Positions 23,496 to 31,851 of a DNA stretch of 35,611 nt are shown piece by piece (positions within the stretch are counted from its first letter, which is position 1; each line of letters starts with the position of its first letter). This stretch comes from an uncultured Ruminococcus sp. (GTDB lineage Bacteria; Bacillota; Clostridia; Oscillospirales; Acutalibacteraceae). The notes under the pieces are model-generated. The model was not told the origin of the DNA and made no database searches. It saw only the letters and a program-made list of their open reading frames with translations. Both the position numbers and the translations under genes were made by a program. The DNA lies in the NCBI GenBank assembly GCA_902800005.1, contig CADCCP010000004.1, forward strand, positions 116,814 through 152,424. Reading direction: 5' to 3'.

Positions 23496-24396
23496 ATCGC
23501 TTTTTAATATCGTCACCACGATACACCGTATCGTTGTATGTATTATTCATGGCATCTGTAATGCTGTCTTTGGGCTTGGATACTGTGCTGACAAAGGGAT
23601 TGTTCTCTTTCATATAATCAAGATCGTATTTTATGACATGATACACTGCTGCACCGACTGCCGCAAGCGTGATTATAAGTATCAGCCAGCCTACAAAGCC
23701 GAGCCTTACACTTGCAAGATCGCCGAGATATGCAGTCACTGCCGCATTCGTCACGCCTACACCTATGAGCATACTCAACATTCCCAAAAGCTCCATAAGC
23801 GGTACTATCATATACATGAACGGCACGAGCTTCTTGTTGTTCTGTTCAAACTTCTTTACATGAGGCAAAAATGTTGCCAAAGAACAAAGCAATGCAAATA
23901 TATACATCATCGCTCCGAAACCCGATACCGCAAACAGATTGGAACCGCTATGTTCATAGAATACCACTTCCAAATGAACGGATATAACAGGAAACATCAT
24001 CAAAATAAATATCGGTAACGATGCCGCATAACTTGCATATCTCAACAACATTTCCAGCTTGTCCGAAGAATTCAGCACACCTTTCAGATTGTCGAGCCAT
24101 TCATTGAAATACGCTTTAAAATCAAAGCCCTGTCCGCTGCTGTTTGTTGTATTAACACTTCTGTTCACACCTGCGGTCGGCTGCTGAACAGGCTGCACAC
24201 TGTTAATATTATAGTCATTCTGTGTCATGGTCTGAGAAAAACTGAATCCGCATACCGAACAGAAATTATCTCCGCTCATTCTCGGCGTTCCGCACATGGA
24301 ACAGAAATTATCTCCCGTACCAACCTCAGTGCTGCAATTCGGGCATGAGATCATACCGTCATCCAGCTTGTATCCGCAATGTTTACAATACATCAT
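23494..24396 (-). CDS. Zinc-ribbon membrane protein, function unknown
   Basis: A 300-residue protein. Four CxxC pairs lie in the first 50 residues (Cys4/7, 18/21, 32/35, 46/49), forming two zinc ribbons. The last two pairs are a near-duplicate (GDNFCSMCG, GDNFCSVCG). A Gln/Asn/Ser/Thr linker and an amphipathic segment (FDFKAYFNEWLDNLKGVLN) lead to four hydrophobic helices between about 115 and 265, ending in a polar tail. Such zinc-ribbon plus membrane proteins are common in Clostridia, with no set function. GGAGGG lies 8 bases before ATG 24396 (an ATG follows directly). Confidence 0.82.
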   Translation of the reverse strand: MMYCKHCGYKLDDGMISCPNCSTEVGTGDNFCSMCGTPRMSGDNFCSVCGFSFSQTMTQNDYNINSVQPVQQPTAGVNRSVNTTNSSGQGFDFKAYFNEWLDNLKGVLNSSDKLEMLLRYASYAASLPIFILMMFPVISVHLEVVFYEHSGSNLFAVSGFGAMMYIFALLCSLATFLPHVKKFEQNNKKLVPFMYMIVPLMELLGMLSMLIGVGVTNAAVTAYLGDLASVRLGFVGWLILIITLAAVGAAVYHVIKYDLDYMKENNPFVSTVSKPKDSITDAMNNTYNDTVYRGDDIKKR

Positions 24397-24430
24397 AAAA
24401 GATTCCCTCCGCTTATTTTTTTACATCACA

Positions 24431-24436
24431 ATTATA
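24431..24436 (-). promoter_or_regulatory. Extended -10 of the zinc-ribbon gene
   Basis: TGTTATAAT on the minus strand (core 24436-24431) lies 34 bases before the start codon. The -35 position is poor. It suggests separate transcription from the upstream Na/Pi cotransporter gene. Confidence 0.55.
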
Positions 24437-24487
24437 ACACATCTTATCCGAATAGTCTTTCCGCATTTTCAACAAATTTTTATCCAC

Positions 24488-26134
24488 TCAGGCCTCATTA
24501 TTGATAGGCTTGAAATTCGGAAAAAACGAGAATGCAATATTTGTACTGTGGTCGGCTATCCTCTCCAGATTCGTCAGCAGCTCCATGAACAGCGTTCCGA
24601 CTGCCGCATCACACTCGCCGTCCCTCAATCTCTCAATATGCCTGTCTTTGAACAATTCCGTCTTGTCATCTATCATCTGCTCGGTATCGCCTACCAGCTT
24701 GAATATCTCTCTGTCCCTCGACTCACCGTCAAAAACTTTCAGAGAATTCTCTATGACATTGACAACAAGATCCTTCAATTCACTTATCTCCGACAATGCC
24801 TTTTCACTGAATATCTCATTCTTGTCTATCTGCATACCGGCTATCTCGCAGATATTCTCCGCATGATCGCCTATTCTCTCCATGTCACTGACAACATGGT
24901 AATACTTGCCTATTTTCTCACGGTCTGCATCTTCTATTGCAAGTGCATTTATCTTTACAAGATAACCTGCTATCGTATGGTTGAGATAGTCGATGACCTC
25001 TTCATTTTCTTCGACCTGCTCGATTTTTTTCTTATCCTGCTCCATGAGAGCCTCCATAGACAAGATAAAATTCCTTTTGGCAAGAACGCCCATTCTGTGT
25101 ATCTCTTTGGTTATCTGATTTACAGCGATAGGCGGTGTCTTCAAAATTCTTTCATCGACATACTTCAAACGGCAGGGTTCTTTTTCTGCACTCTCTTCGC
25201 CCCTTATAACAAGACACGCTATTTTTATGATAACTCCGTTGCAGGGCAAAAGTACGAGTGTAGTAACTATACTGAATATGATATGTACAAGTGATATTTG
25301 CAGAGATACATTGTCAGTTGCACTTTGCAGCCACGATACATACGGTGTGAATATCGTTATCGCCGTGAACATAAGCACGCCTATGGAACAGAATATAACA
25401 TATGACAATGACGTTCTTCTTGCCGCCTTTGTCGCACCTATGGACGATATGACTGATGTGACACACGCTCCGATATGTATGCCGTACACGATATATACTG
25501 CATTGGGCAATGCCAATGCACCTGCTGCACCGAGAGCCTGCAATACGCCGACCGTTGCGGACGAACTTTGCACTATCGCCGCAAATGCCGTTCCGAACAG
25601 TATTCCCACAATAGGATTACTTACAGATGTTATCATGTTCTGGAAAAAGTCAAGTTCTGCCAACGGCTTCAAATTATCACTCATCGTCGTCATGCCGAAG
25701 AACAATATACCAAAGCCTGCAATGATCTGTCCTGCATACTTAGTATTGTTCTTTTTGCTCAGGCTCACCATGAATGCTCCGATACATATCAGTACAGGCA
25801 TATACTGTGCAATATTGAACGACAGTATAAGGCTTGTGACAGTCGTTCCTATCGTTGCACCCATGATAACCCCCATACCTTGTGTGAGAGTCATCAGCCC
25901 CGCATTAACAAAGCCCACGACCATGACCGAAACAGCCGTAGAGCTTTGTATGATCGCCGTTACGACGATTCCCACCAATGCTCCCAAAAATCTGTTTGAA
26001 GTCAGTTTTTCGAGTATCACTCTGAGTTTGGCACCTGCCGCAAGCTCAAGTCCGTCTCCCAACAGTTTCATGCCGTACAGGAAAAGTCCGAGTCCGCCCA
26101 GTGCAAGAATTATCTGTGTCGCTATGGGGTTCAT
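24488..26134 (-). CDS. Na/Pi cotransporter family protein with PhoU-like C-terminus
   Basis: A 548-residue NptA/YjbB-type protein. Two inverted membrane repeats each hold the transporter motif: IIQSSTAVSVMVVGFVNAGL near residue 63 and IVQSSSATVGVLQALG near 188. About eight helices cover 1-310. The cytoplasmic part (about 340-540) has two PhoU-like helical units (YHVVSDMERIGDHAENI and LLTNLERIADHSTNIAFSF). Related proteins move phosphate with sodium; the PhoU-like part probably regulates. GGAGG lies 7 bases before ATG. No high-affinity Pst genes are nearby. Confidence 0.92.
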   Translation of the reverse strand: MNPIATQIILALGGLGLFLYGMKLLGDGLELAAGAKLRVILEKLTSNRFLGALVGIVVTAIIQSSTAVSVMVVGFVNAGLMTLTQGMGVIMGATIGTTVTSLILSFNIAQYMPVLICIGAFMVSLSKKNNTKYAGQIIAGFGILFFGMTTMSDNLKPLAELDFFQNMITSVSNPIVGILFGTAFAAIVQSSSATVGVLQALGAAGALALPNAVYIVYGIHIGACVTSVISSIGATKAARRTSLSYVIFCSIGVLMFTAITIFTPYVSWLQSATDNVSLQISLVHIIFSIVTTLVLLPCNGVIIKIACLVIRGEESAEKEPCRLKYVDERILKTPPIAVNQITKEIHRMGVLAKRNFILSMEALMEQDKKKIEQVEENEEVIDYLNHTIAGYLVKINALAIEDADREKIGKYYHVVSDMERIGDHAENICEIAGMQIDKNEIFSEKALSEISELKDLVVNVIENSLKVFDGESRDREIFKLVGDTEQMIDDKTELFKDRHIERLRDGECDAAVGTLFMELLTNLERIADHSTNIAFSFFPNFKPINNEA

Positions 26135-26267
26135 AGAAAGTCCTCCAAATCCCTTTTTTAATTGTCCTTTTCAATAATATTACATTATTCGCCTTTGAAT
26201 ATTCCCGAAAAGAATTAAAAAATATTTTTATTTTTCTGCTGAAATATATCAGCAATATCTCTGATTT

Positions 26268-26681
26268 TTATATGATTATCCCATTGCAGTGATCTATCTC
26301 ATGCTGTATTATCTGTGCGGTAAAGCCTTTATACTGATTTCTATGACTTTTCATCATCATATCATAATATTCAACTTCTATTTCATACCATCTCTGTGTT
26401 TTTCTAACGCCCTCAAAAGACAAACATCCTTCCTCTGCTTCATAGCTTTCCGATGAATGTCTGATTATCTTAGGATCGATCATCACTACCGGCACTATCC
26501 CGATCATGACCGCTATGATATTTTTATTTTCTCCTATCATGTTTGCCGCCAATCCGACACATCTTTCTTTATTTGCATTGAGTGTATCGACCAAGTCCTT
26601 TGCTGTCTGAAGGTCACGCTTTCCCGCACGTTTCGACTTCTTCATCAATATGAGCGTATCTTTGATAATTTCTTTGACCAT
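26268..26681 (-). CDS. def: Peptide deformylase, short divergent type
   Basis: A 137-residue deformylase that removes the formyl group from new proteins. Metal site motifs are EEGCLSFEG (the cysteine ligand) and HEIDHCNGI (HExxH). Motif I reads VGLAANMIG, so the usual glutamine of GxGxAAxQ is Met; this AANMIG form is seen in many short clostridial deformylases. The start is set at ATG 26681: GGGGAGG lies 11 bases upstream and MVKEIIKDTLIL matches the usual family N-terminus. In-frame ATGs at 26762 and 26741 lack a ribosome site and would overlap the divergent small ORF. Confidence 0.88.
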   Translation of the reverse strand: MVKEIIKDTLILMKKSKRAGKRDLQTAKDLVDTLNANKERCVGLAANMIGENKNIIAVMIGIVPVVMIDPKIIRHSSESYEAEEGCLSFEGVRKTQRWYEIEVEYYDMMMKSHRNQYKGFTAQIIQHEIDHCNGIII

Positions 26682-26730
26682 CTGTATATTTTCCTCCCCG
26701 ACCTCACATAATTTTTTTGAGGTGATATTT

Positions 26731-26877
26731 ATGACATTCATTCCATGTGATGAAAACTGCATTTATCAACAAGAAGGCTGCTGCACTCTTGAAACATCCT
26801 CTGCCGTCACAAATTCAACGGACAATTCATGTGCTTATAAAGTCAGCCCCCCAGCGATTCAACAGCCTGTCTTATAG
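26731..26877 (+). CDS. Small cysteine-rich protein (48 residues)
   Basis: A 48-residue ORF with five cysteines: CDENCIYQQEGCC, then TNSTDNSCAY. This CxxxC...C...CAY pattern matches a family of tiny clostridial proteins that are often mislabelled. GAGGTG lies 6 bases before ATG, a very good ribosome site. It diverges from peptide deformylase with only 49 bases between the starts. Its last 35 bases overlap the end of radA on the opposite strand. A metal- or disulfide-binding role is a guess. Confidence 0.7.
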   Translation: MTFIPCDENCIYQQEGCCTLETSSAVTNSTDNSCAYKVSPPAIQQPVL

Positions 26878-28216
26878 TATGCACACCTATTATTTCAATA
26901 TCGCTGTCATGCGGCAAGGTCATCCCCTTTACATTGTGATACGGAAGTATACATTTTTTAAATCCAAGCCTTGCCGCCTCTGACACTCTCATGTCTGCAC
27001 GACTAACGGAACGTATCTCGCCCGTCAAGCCCACTTCACCGAATGCAAGCACATCTTCGGGTACGACTATATCTTTCAGACTGCTCACCAGTGCAAGCGA
27101 TACCGCAAGATCTGTTGCAGGCTCGTCTAATCTCAAACCGCCTATGACATTGATATATGCGTCCATGCTTGAAAAGAAATAACCGCACCTCTTTTCAAGC
27201 ACCGCCAACAGCATTGACATTCTGTTATAGTCAAAGCCCGTACACATTCGCCTTGCATTGCCGTAACCGGAATTTGTGACAAGTCCCTGTATCTCTGCCA
27301 ATATCGGTCTTGAACCCTCCATCGTACACGCTACACACGTTCCCGATACATTTTTCGGTCTGCCCGACAACAGCATTAAAGACGGGTTTTCAACTTCACT
27401 CAATCCGCTGTCACCCATCTGAAATACACCTATCTCATTCGTTGAACCATACCTGTTTTTGACAGCTCTCAATATCCTGTAAGACATCTGTTTATCGCCC
27501 TCAAAGTACAGTACAGCATCAACTATATGCTCCAATACTTTCGGTCCTGCAATAGCACCGTCTTTATTAACATGTCCCACGATTATACACGGAATGTCCA
27601 TTGATTTAGACACCCTCATCAATATATTCGTACATTCTCTCACTTGTGTGACGCTTCCCGGACTTGAACTCAACTCTTTAAAATTCATAGTCTGTATGGA
27701 GTCTATCATAACCAGATCGGGCTTTTCATTCTGTATCTGATCGGCAACTATCTCAACATCAGTTTCCGTCATGACAAGCAGATTTTCACAATTTACACCC
27801 AATCTTGATGCCCTGAGTTTTATCTGTCTTTTGGATTCCTCTCCCGATATATACAGTATCTTCAGCACTTTCCCCAAGTGACTGCATACCTGAAGGAGTA
27901 TAGTTGACTTGCCGATACCCGGATCGCCGCCCAGTAATACCAATGAACCCTTGACAATGCCGCCGCCAAGCACTCTGTCAAGTTCCTTTGAGCCTGTGTA
28001 ATATCTTTCTTCATCTTCCGTAGATATTTCCGTTATTTTGACAGGCATGGCTGACGGTCTTGCACGTTTCTGAACATCAGACAACCCTGTTTTTGAAGTT
28101 TCCCTTATCTCCTCTGTGAAGGTGTTCCACTCACCGCAGCTCGGACATTTGCCGTACCACTTGACACTTTCATGTCCGCACTGTGAGCATACATACAAAC
28201 TTTTCACTTTTCCCAT
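26843..28216 (-). CDS. radA: DNA repair protein RadA
   Basis: RadA is a RecA-like helicase that helps branch migration in homologous recombination. The zinc finger (Cys10, 13, 24, 27), the Walker A GGDPGIGKS near residue 95, the RadA-specific KNRYGS and the C-terminal Lon-like domain (PATDLAVSLALVSS, then FGEVGLTGEIR) are all present. The 457 residues are typical. It starts 1 base after the cwlD stop, and its GGAG site lies in the last cwlD codons, so the two are coupled. Confidence 0.97.
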   Translation of the reverse strand: MGKVKSLYVCSQCGHESVKWYGKCPSCGEWNTFTEEIRETSKTGLSDVQKRARPSAMPVKITEISTEDEERYYTGSKELDRVLGGGIVKGSLVLLGGDPGIGKSTILLQVCSHLGKVLKILYISGEESKRQIKLRASRLGVNCENLLVMTETDVEIVADQIQNEKPDLVMIDSIQTMNFKELSSSPGSVTQVRECTNILMRVSKSMDIPCIIVGHVNKDGAIAGPKVLEHIVDAVLYFEGDKQMSYRILRAVKNRYGSTNEIGVFQMGDSGLSEVENPSLMLLSGRPKNVSGTCVACTMEGSRPILAEIQGLVTNSGYGNARRMCTGFDYNRMSMLLAVLEKRCGYFFSSMDAYINVIGGLRLDEPATDLAVSLALVSSLKDIVVPEDVLAFGEVGLTGEIRSVSRADMRVSEAARLGFKKCILPYHNVKGMTLPHDSDIEIIGVHTIRQAVESLGG

Positions 28217-28217
28217 T

Positions 28218-28937
28218 CTACTCTCTCCATTTATTCATATATCCTATGATACCGCTGTATATCGAAAAAGCCATTTTTTGCTGATAGTCGTTATCTGCGA
28301 GTTTCCCTGCTTCTTCCTCATTCGACAGAAATCCGCATTCCACTATCACCGCAGGCACTTGTGCCTTATCCAAGATGTAGATATTGCTGTCAGCCTGTTT
28401 AAGTTCTCTTTTATTGTCGGGCTGCAAAAAGCCTGTTACAGACTTTCTCAGTTCTTCTGCCAAGACCGCACTCTTTGCATCATTTTTTGAATAGAACATC
28501 TGTGTACCGAAATACTGACTTTGTTCAAATTTATTCTGATGTATACTCACCAAAATATTATTTTTACTGCTGTTGATAACTTCCACCCTGTTTTTCAGGT
28601 CAGACACTTTTCTTTGTCTTGTTGTACCCGAAGAATTGTCATAGACGGATATATCGCTGTCCCTTGTCATAACGACTTTGTATCCGCTGACAGTCAGCAT
28701 ATCACGCAGTTTCAAAGCAATACTCAGATTTATGTCTTTTTCCAGAAGTCCGTTGGCAGATGCTCCGCCATCTTCACCGCCGTGTCCAGCATCTATCACG
28801 ATAACATGACTGCTTCCGTTCTCCGCCATGACCGCAACGCTCTCATCATAATTGAATGCTCCGTACAGCAGTCCGCCGAACAGAAATACACATATCAGCG
28901 ACAGCGAACATACTGCATATACTTTCAGCTTTTCCAC
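28218..28937 (-). CDS. cwlD: N-acetylmuramoyl-L-alanine amidase, CwlD-like
   Basis: An Amidase_3 enzyme of 239 residues that cuts the peptide from muramic acid. In Bacillus and Clostridium CwlD makes the muramic-delta-lactam of spore cortex. The signal/anchor helix is at about residues 5-28. Zinc ligands and catalytic residues appear in DAGHGGEDGG, LEKDINL, VSIHQN and VECGFLSN. The start is GTG at 28937 with GAGGTGG upstream. radA follows after one base, an order seen in other Firmicutes. Assignment to CwlD rather than a vegetative amidase is by similarity. Confidence 0.88.
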   Translation of the reverse strand: MEKLKVYAVCSLSLICVFLFGGLLYGAFNYDESVAVMAENGSSHVIVIDAGHGGEDGGASANGLLEKDINLSIALKLRDMLTVSGYKVVMTRDSDISVYDNSSGTTRQRKVSDLKNRVEVINSSKNNILVSIHQNKFEQSQYFGTQMFYSKNDAKSAVLAEELRKSVTGFLQPDNKRELKQADSNIYILDKAQVPAVIVECGFLSNEEEAGKLADNDYQQKMAFSIYSGIIGYMNKWRE

Positions 28938-28986
28938 ATTACCACCTCATCATATCTATATGACAAGGATCTTCAAATAATAACTC

Positions 28987-29014
28987 AAAAGCGGTCTTTC
29001 ATATGACCGCTTTT
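28987..29014. terminator. Hairpin between the coiled-coil gene and cwlD
   Basis: AAAAGCGGTC pairs perfectly over 10 bp with GACCGCTTTT around an 8-base loop. On the minus strand the T tract after it is broken (TTTTGAGTTATT), so termination may be partial. Confidence 0.65.
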
Positions 29015-29041
29015 ATTATATATCCTATTATGTACGATTTT

Positions 29042-29770
29042 TTACTCTGTTTTTGCTCCGTCAGCCACTTCTTCAATGTTTTCTTCTTCTTTTTCATACT
29101 CATATTTCACCACCGGAGCAATACCATCAGGATATGCTATTTCCTGTTCGTCGAAAGGCAGGGAATTTTTTCTGTAAAAATCCTGCTTTATAGCTGTAAG
29201 TCTGTCCAGATTCCTGCGTAATCTGAGATATACCGAGTCAAGCCTGTCATCAAGTGTGAGAGTTCCTATTTTTATATCCTCACGCAAAAGCACAATATCC
29301 CTGCCGAAGAGTTCCATTTCTTTTTCTATATTCTCTATAAGCAAAACCGTATCCAAAGATCTTTCCTGAGCCTCATCAACAACTCTGTGTGCCCTCAGTT
29401 CAGCATCCATCTTTATTTTGATAAGGCTGTCCTGTAATTCATCATATCTTTTTGCCTTGATAGTCAGAGTATCCACCTGCTGCTGAAGCTGACGTTTTTC
29501 CACCAGTCTCTGTGTCAGTTCCTTCTGATACGCCTGCACATCATTATCACGCTGTCCTATGACCTCTGCCACTTTCATCTGTGCATCCTGCACTGACTGA
29601 TACAGTGCATTTCTTGCTGCCGTCATCTCTATCAGGGCAATATTTTTATCTGTTGCTTCGAGCTTAGCTTCTTCAAGTTTCCTTTCGAGAAATTCTATCT
29701 GTTCTTCTGCTGTCAGCTTGTGTTTTACGCTTGGCGATAACTCCGAATGGGTAAGTTTCTTTTCAGGCAT
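29042..29770 (-). CDS. Coiled-coil protein, function unknown
   Basis: A 242-residue soluble, highly helical protein. Residues about 18-130 are heptad-rich coiled coil (EEQIEFLERKLEEAKLEATD and on, then VEKRQLQQQVDTL), and 130-200 look like further helices. The tail is acidic (YEYEKEEENIEEVADG). It resembles DivIVA- or DUF-type scaffolds, but there is no DivIVA N-terminal signature. ATG 29770 is chosen because GGGAG lies 10 bases upstream; a GTG three codons earlier is too near it. Its own promoter is visible. It lies between mutL and cwlD, which does not settle a role. Confidence 0.78.
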   Translation of the reverse strand: MPEKKLTHSELSPSVKHKLTAEEQIEFLERKLEEAKLEATDKNIALIEMTAARNALYQSVQDAQMKVAEVIGQRDNDVQAYQKELTQRLVEKRQLQQQVDTLTIKAKRYDELQDSLIKIKMDAELRAHRVVDEAQERSLDTVLLIENIEKEMELFGRDIVLLREDIKIGTLTLDDRLDSVYLRLRRNLDRLTAIKQDFYRKNSLPFDEQEIAYPDGIAPVVKYEYEKEEENIEEVADGAKTE

Positions 29771-29801
29771 AGTTCCCACACTCCCTTGTCATGATAAGAG
29801 A

Positions 29802-29831
29802 ATTATAACACATTTATGTCCTATAAATCAA
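29802..29831 (-). promoter_or_regulatory. Promoter of the coiled-coil gene
   Basis: Minus strand TTGATT (29831-29826), an 18-base spacer and TGTTATAAT (extended -10, core 29807-29802), about 32 bases before the start. It separates this gene from mutL transcription. Confidence 0.7.
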
Positions 29832-29861
29832 TATTTTTATGTAAATTTGATAAAAACTTTT

Positions 29862-31754
29862 TCATATTCTTTTGAAATTCTTTTCTATGTCATGCCTTGA
29901 CATAAAAAAATAGATAGGTCTGCCGTGAGGGCAGTATCTCACTTCAGGATTTCTTTCAAGCTCCAATACAAGATTTATCAATTCTTCTTCACTGTTGACG
30001 TTACCTGCTTTTATTGCCGCCCTGCAAGCCGTATTCTGATATATCCATTCCATTTTCTCCGAAAGTATCACCTTTTTATGTCTTTGCAGATACTCCGATA
30101 TTTCCATGAATGCCTCTGTTATATCCAGTTTTTCCAGCAAAAGCGGAACTGAACGTATGATTATCCTGCCGTTTCCGAAATCGTCCACATCAAACCCTGC
30201 CTGTATAAGCATATCTCTATTTTCAAGCACGGTACTGTATTCCTCTTTATCAAGCGTTACTGTTATCGGCTCCAAAAGCATTTGAGGTGCTGTTGACGGA
30301 TCGTTTTTCTTCAACTGTTCATATATAAGCCTTTCATGTGCGGCGTGTTTGTCGATAAACATTATCCTGTCTTCATCATACTCTATGATGATATACGTCC
30401 TGAATGCTTCACCTATGTATTTTATCGGCTTTTCGGGCTTTTTTAAAGTTTCCTCAACAACAGGCTCTATGGTCTCCTGTTCCTGTATGTGTGCAAAAAA
30501 ATCCAAACTTTCATCTTCTTCAACTTTAAAATCCGTTTTCCCGAACTCCTCCGCTAAATTTACCTGCTTTATCTGAGCCGTTACGGGAATATCTTTCGGC
30601 TTTTCTTCATTGAAAAATGCCGAAAATCCGCTTGTTTCGGGTATGAAAATATTTTCTTCCTCTTTCTGCGGCAAGTCCATTTGCACTTCCACGCTTGACG
30701 GCTTTGTATAAACAGGCTTGCTGACAGGTGTAAATTCCTCAGCAGACTGTACATTCCTTGTGTCGTAGCTCATTATCGCTGACTTTACCCCGTAATATAC
30801 ACAATCATATATCGGCTTTTCATTTGTGAAACGTATCTCCAACTTTGCCGGATGTACGTTCACATCTAAATTTGCACAATCCAATTCTATATTCATCACA
30901 CAGGCAGGAAATTTTCCCGACATTATACAACCGCTGTATGCCTGTTCCAATGCCGCCATAGCTGTTTTGGTCTTAACATACCTTCCATTAACGAAAAATA
31001 CCTGCATATTCCTGCTTGCCCTGTTCGCACTCACAGGCTTACTCACATAACCCGTCATTTTTACGCCGTTCAATTCATATTCCGCTTTGATAAGCCCGTC
31101 TGCAAACTGTCTGCCGAATACCTGAAATATCGCCGTCTGCAAGTCACCGTTGCCCGATGTTTTCATTATAGGCTTGCCGTCCCTTATGAAAGTGAAACTT
31201 ATATCGGGGTGTGAAAGTGCCATCCTGTCCATAAGGCTTGCAACATTATTTGATTCAGCTACATCTTTTTTCAAAAACTTCATTCTTGCAGGCACGTTAT
31301 AAAACAAGTCCCTGACTACAAAAGTCGTTCCTTGCGGACAGCCTGCGGGTTCAAATGCCTGTTCTTCGCCGCCCTCTATTACATAACGTGTGCCTTCATC
31401 CTCATTTATATTCTTTGTCAGTATGTCCACCCTTGATACCGCACATATTGAAGCCAATGCCTCACCCCTGAAACCAAGCGTTGCAATACTGTCCAAATCG
31501 TCCTCTTTCAAAATTTTACTCGTTGCATGACGTAAAAACGCATTTCTGACATCTTCCCTTTCTATGCCGATACCGTTATCCGTCACACGCATGAAAGTAA
31601 CTCCGCCGTTCTGTATCTCAACGGTTATATTCTTTGCCCCTGCATCTATCGCATTTTCAACCAACTCTTTTATAACAGAACTCGGTCTTTCTATAACTTC
31701 ACCTGCCGCTATCAATTCGGCAACTTGCTTTGATAAAACATTGATTACTCCCAT
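29862..31754 (-). CDS. mutL: DNA mismatch repair endonuclease MutL
   Basis: A 630-residue MutL. The GHKL ATPase motifs are intact: ELVENAIDAG, VTDNGIGI, ATSKI and GFRGEALASICAVS. A variable linker follows (about 330-430). The C-terminal nuclease site reads DKHAAHERLIYE, a DQHA(X)2E(X)4E form, and CPHGRP is near the end, so it should nick DNA as in Gram-positive MutL. ATG 31754 is chosen: AAGGAG lies 7 bases upstream and MGVINVLSK is the family start. An open frame runs 36 codons further upstream but only translates the hairpin repeat at 31777-31846. Confidence 0.96.
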   Translation of the reverse strand: MGVINVLSKQVAELIAAGEVIERPSSVIKELVENAIDAGAKNITVEIQNGGVTFMRVTDNGIGIEREDVRNAFLRHATSKILKEDDLDSIATLGFRGEALASICAVSRVDILTKNINEDEGTRYVIEGGEEQAFEPAGCPQGTTFVVRDLFYNVPARMKFLKKDVAESNNVASLMDRMALSHPDISFTFIRDGKPIMKTSGNGDLQTAIFQVFGRQFADGLIKAEYELNGVKMTGYVSKPVSANRASRNMQVFFVNGRYVKTKTAMAALEQAYSGCIMSGKFPACVMNIELDCANLDVNVHPAKLEIRFTNEKPIYDCVYYGVKSAIMSYDTRNVQSAEEFTPVSKPVYTKPSSVEVQMDLPQKEEENIFIPETSGFSAFFNEEKPKDIPVTAQIKQVNLAEEFGKTDFKVEEDESLDFFAHIQEQETIEPVVEETLKKPEKPIKYIGEAFRTYIIIEYDEDRIMFIDKHAAHERLIYEQLKKNDPSTAPQMLLEPITVTLDKEEYSTVLENRDMLIQAGFDVDDFGNGRIIIRSVPLLLEKLDITEAFMEISEYLQRHKKVILSEKMEWIYQNTACRAAIKAGNVNSEEELINLVLELERNPEVRYCPHGRPIYFFMSRHDIEKNFKRI

Positions 31755-31776
31755 TCTTTTACTCCTTAATGAATTG

Positions 31777-31846
31777 TTGGGGCGTTGCCCCAAACCCCAC
31801 CAAAGGCTCCGCCTTTGGAATCCGGCAGGGGACAAACGTCCCCTGC
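31777..31846. repeat. Block of three perfect hairpins between mutS and mutL
   Basis: Three GC-rich stem-loops in a row: TTGGGGC-gtt-GCCCCAA (31777-31793), CCAAAGGC-tcc-GCCTTTGG (31800-31818) and GCAGGGGAC-aaac-GTCCCCTGC (31825-31846). The block starts 5 bases after the mutS stop and ends about 10 bases before the mutL ribosome site. Its base composition is much richer in G+C than its surroundings. It resembles interspersed hairpin repeats common at gene ends in Clostridia. It is part of the mutS-mutL transcript. Confidence 0.9.
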
Positions 31847-31851
31847 ACCCC

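Noticed and set aside
25227..26177. A 316-codon open frame antisense to the Na/Pi cotransporter gene
   Set aside because: It has no ribosome site, and the opposite strand encodes a clear transporter with family motifs. It is a shadow of its codon bias.
26237..26254. TGCTGA/TCAGCA hairpin after the deformylase gene as a terminator
   Set aside because: The 6-bp stem is short and no adjacent T run follows on the minus strand, so I cannot support it.
26682..26762. Longer N-terminus for peptide deformylase
   Set aside because: The upstream ATGs lack ribosome sites and the extra residues overlap the divergent small gene; ATG 26681 fits the family start.
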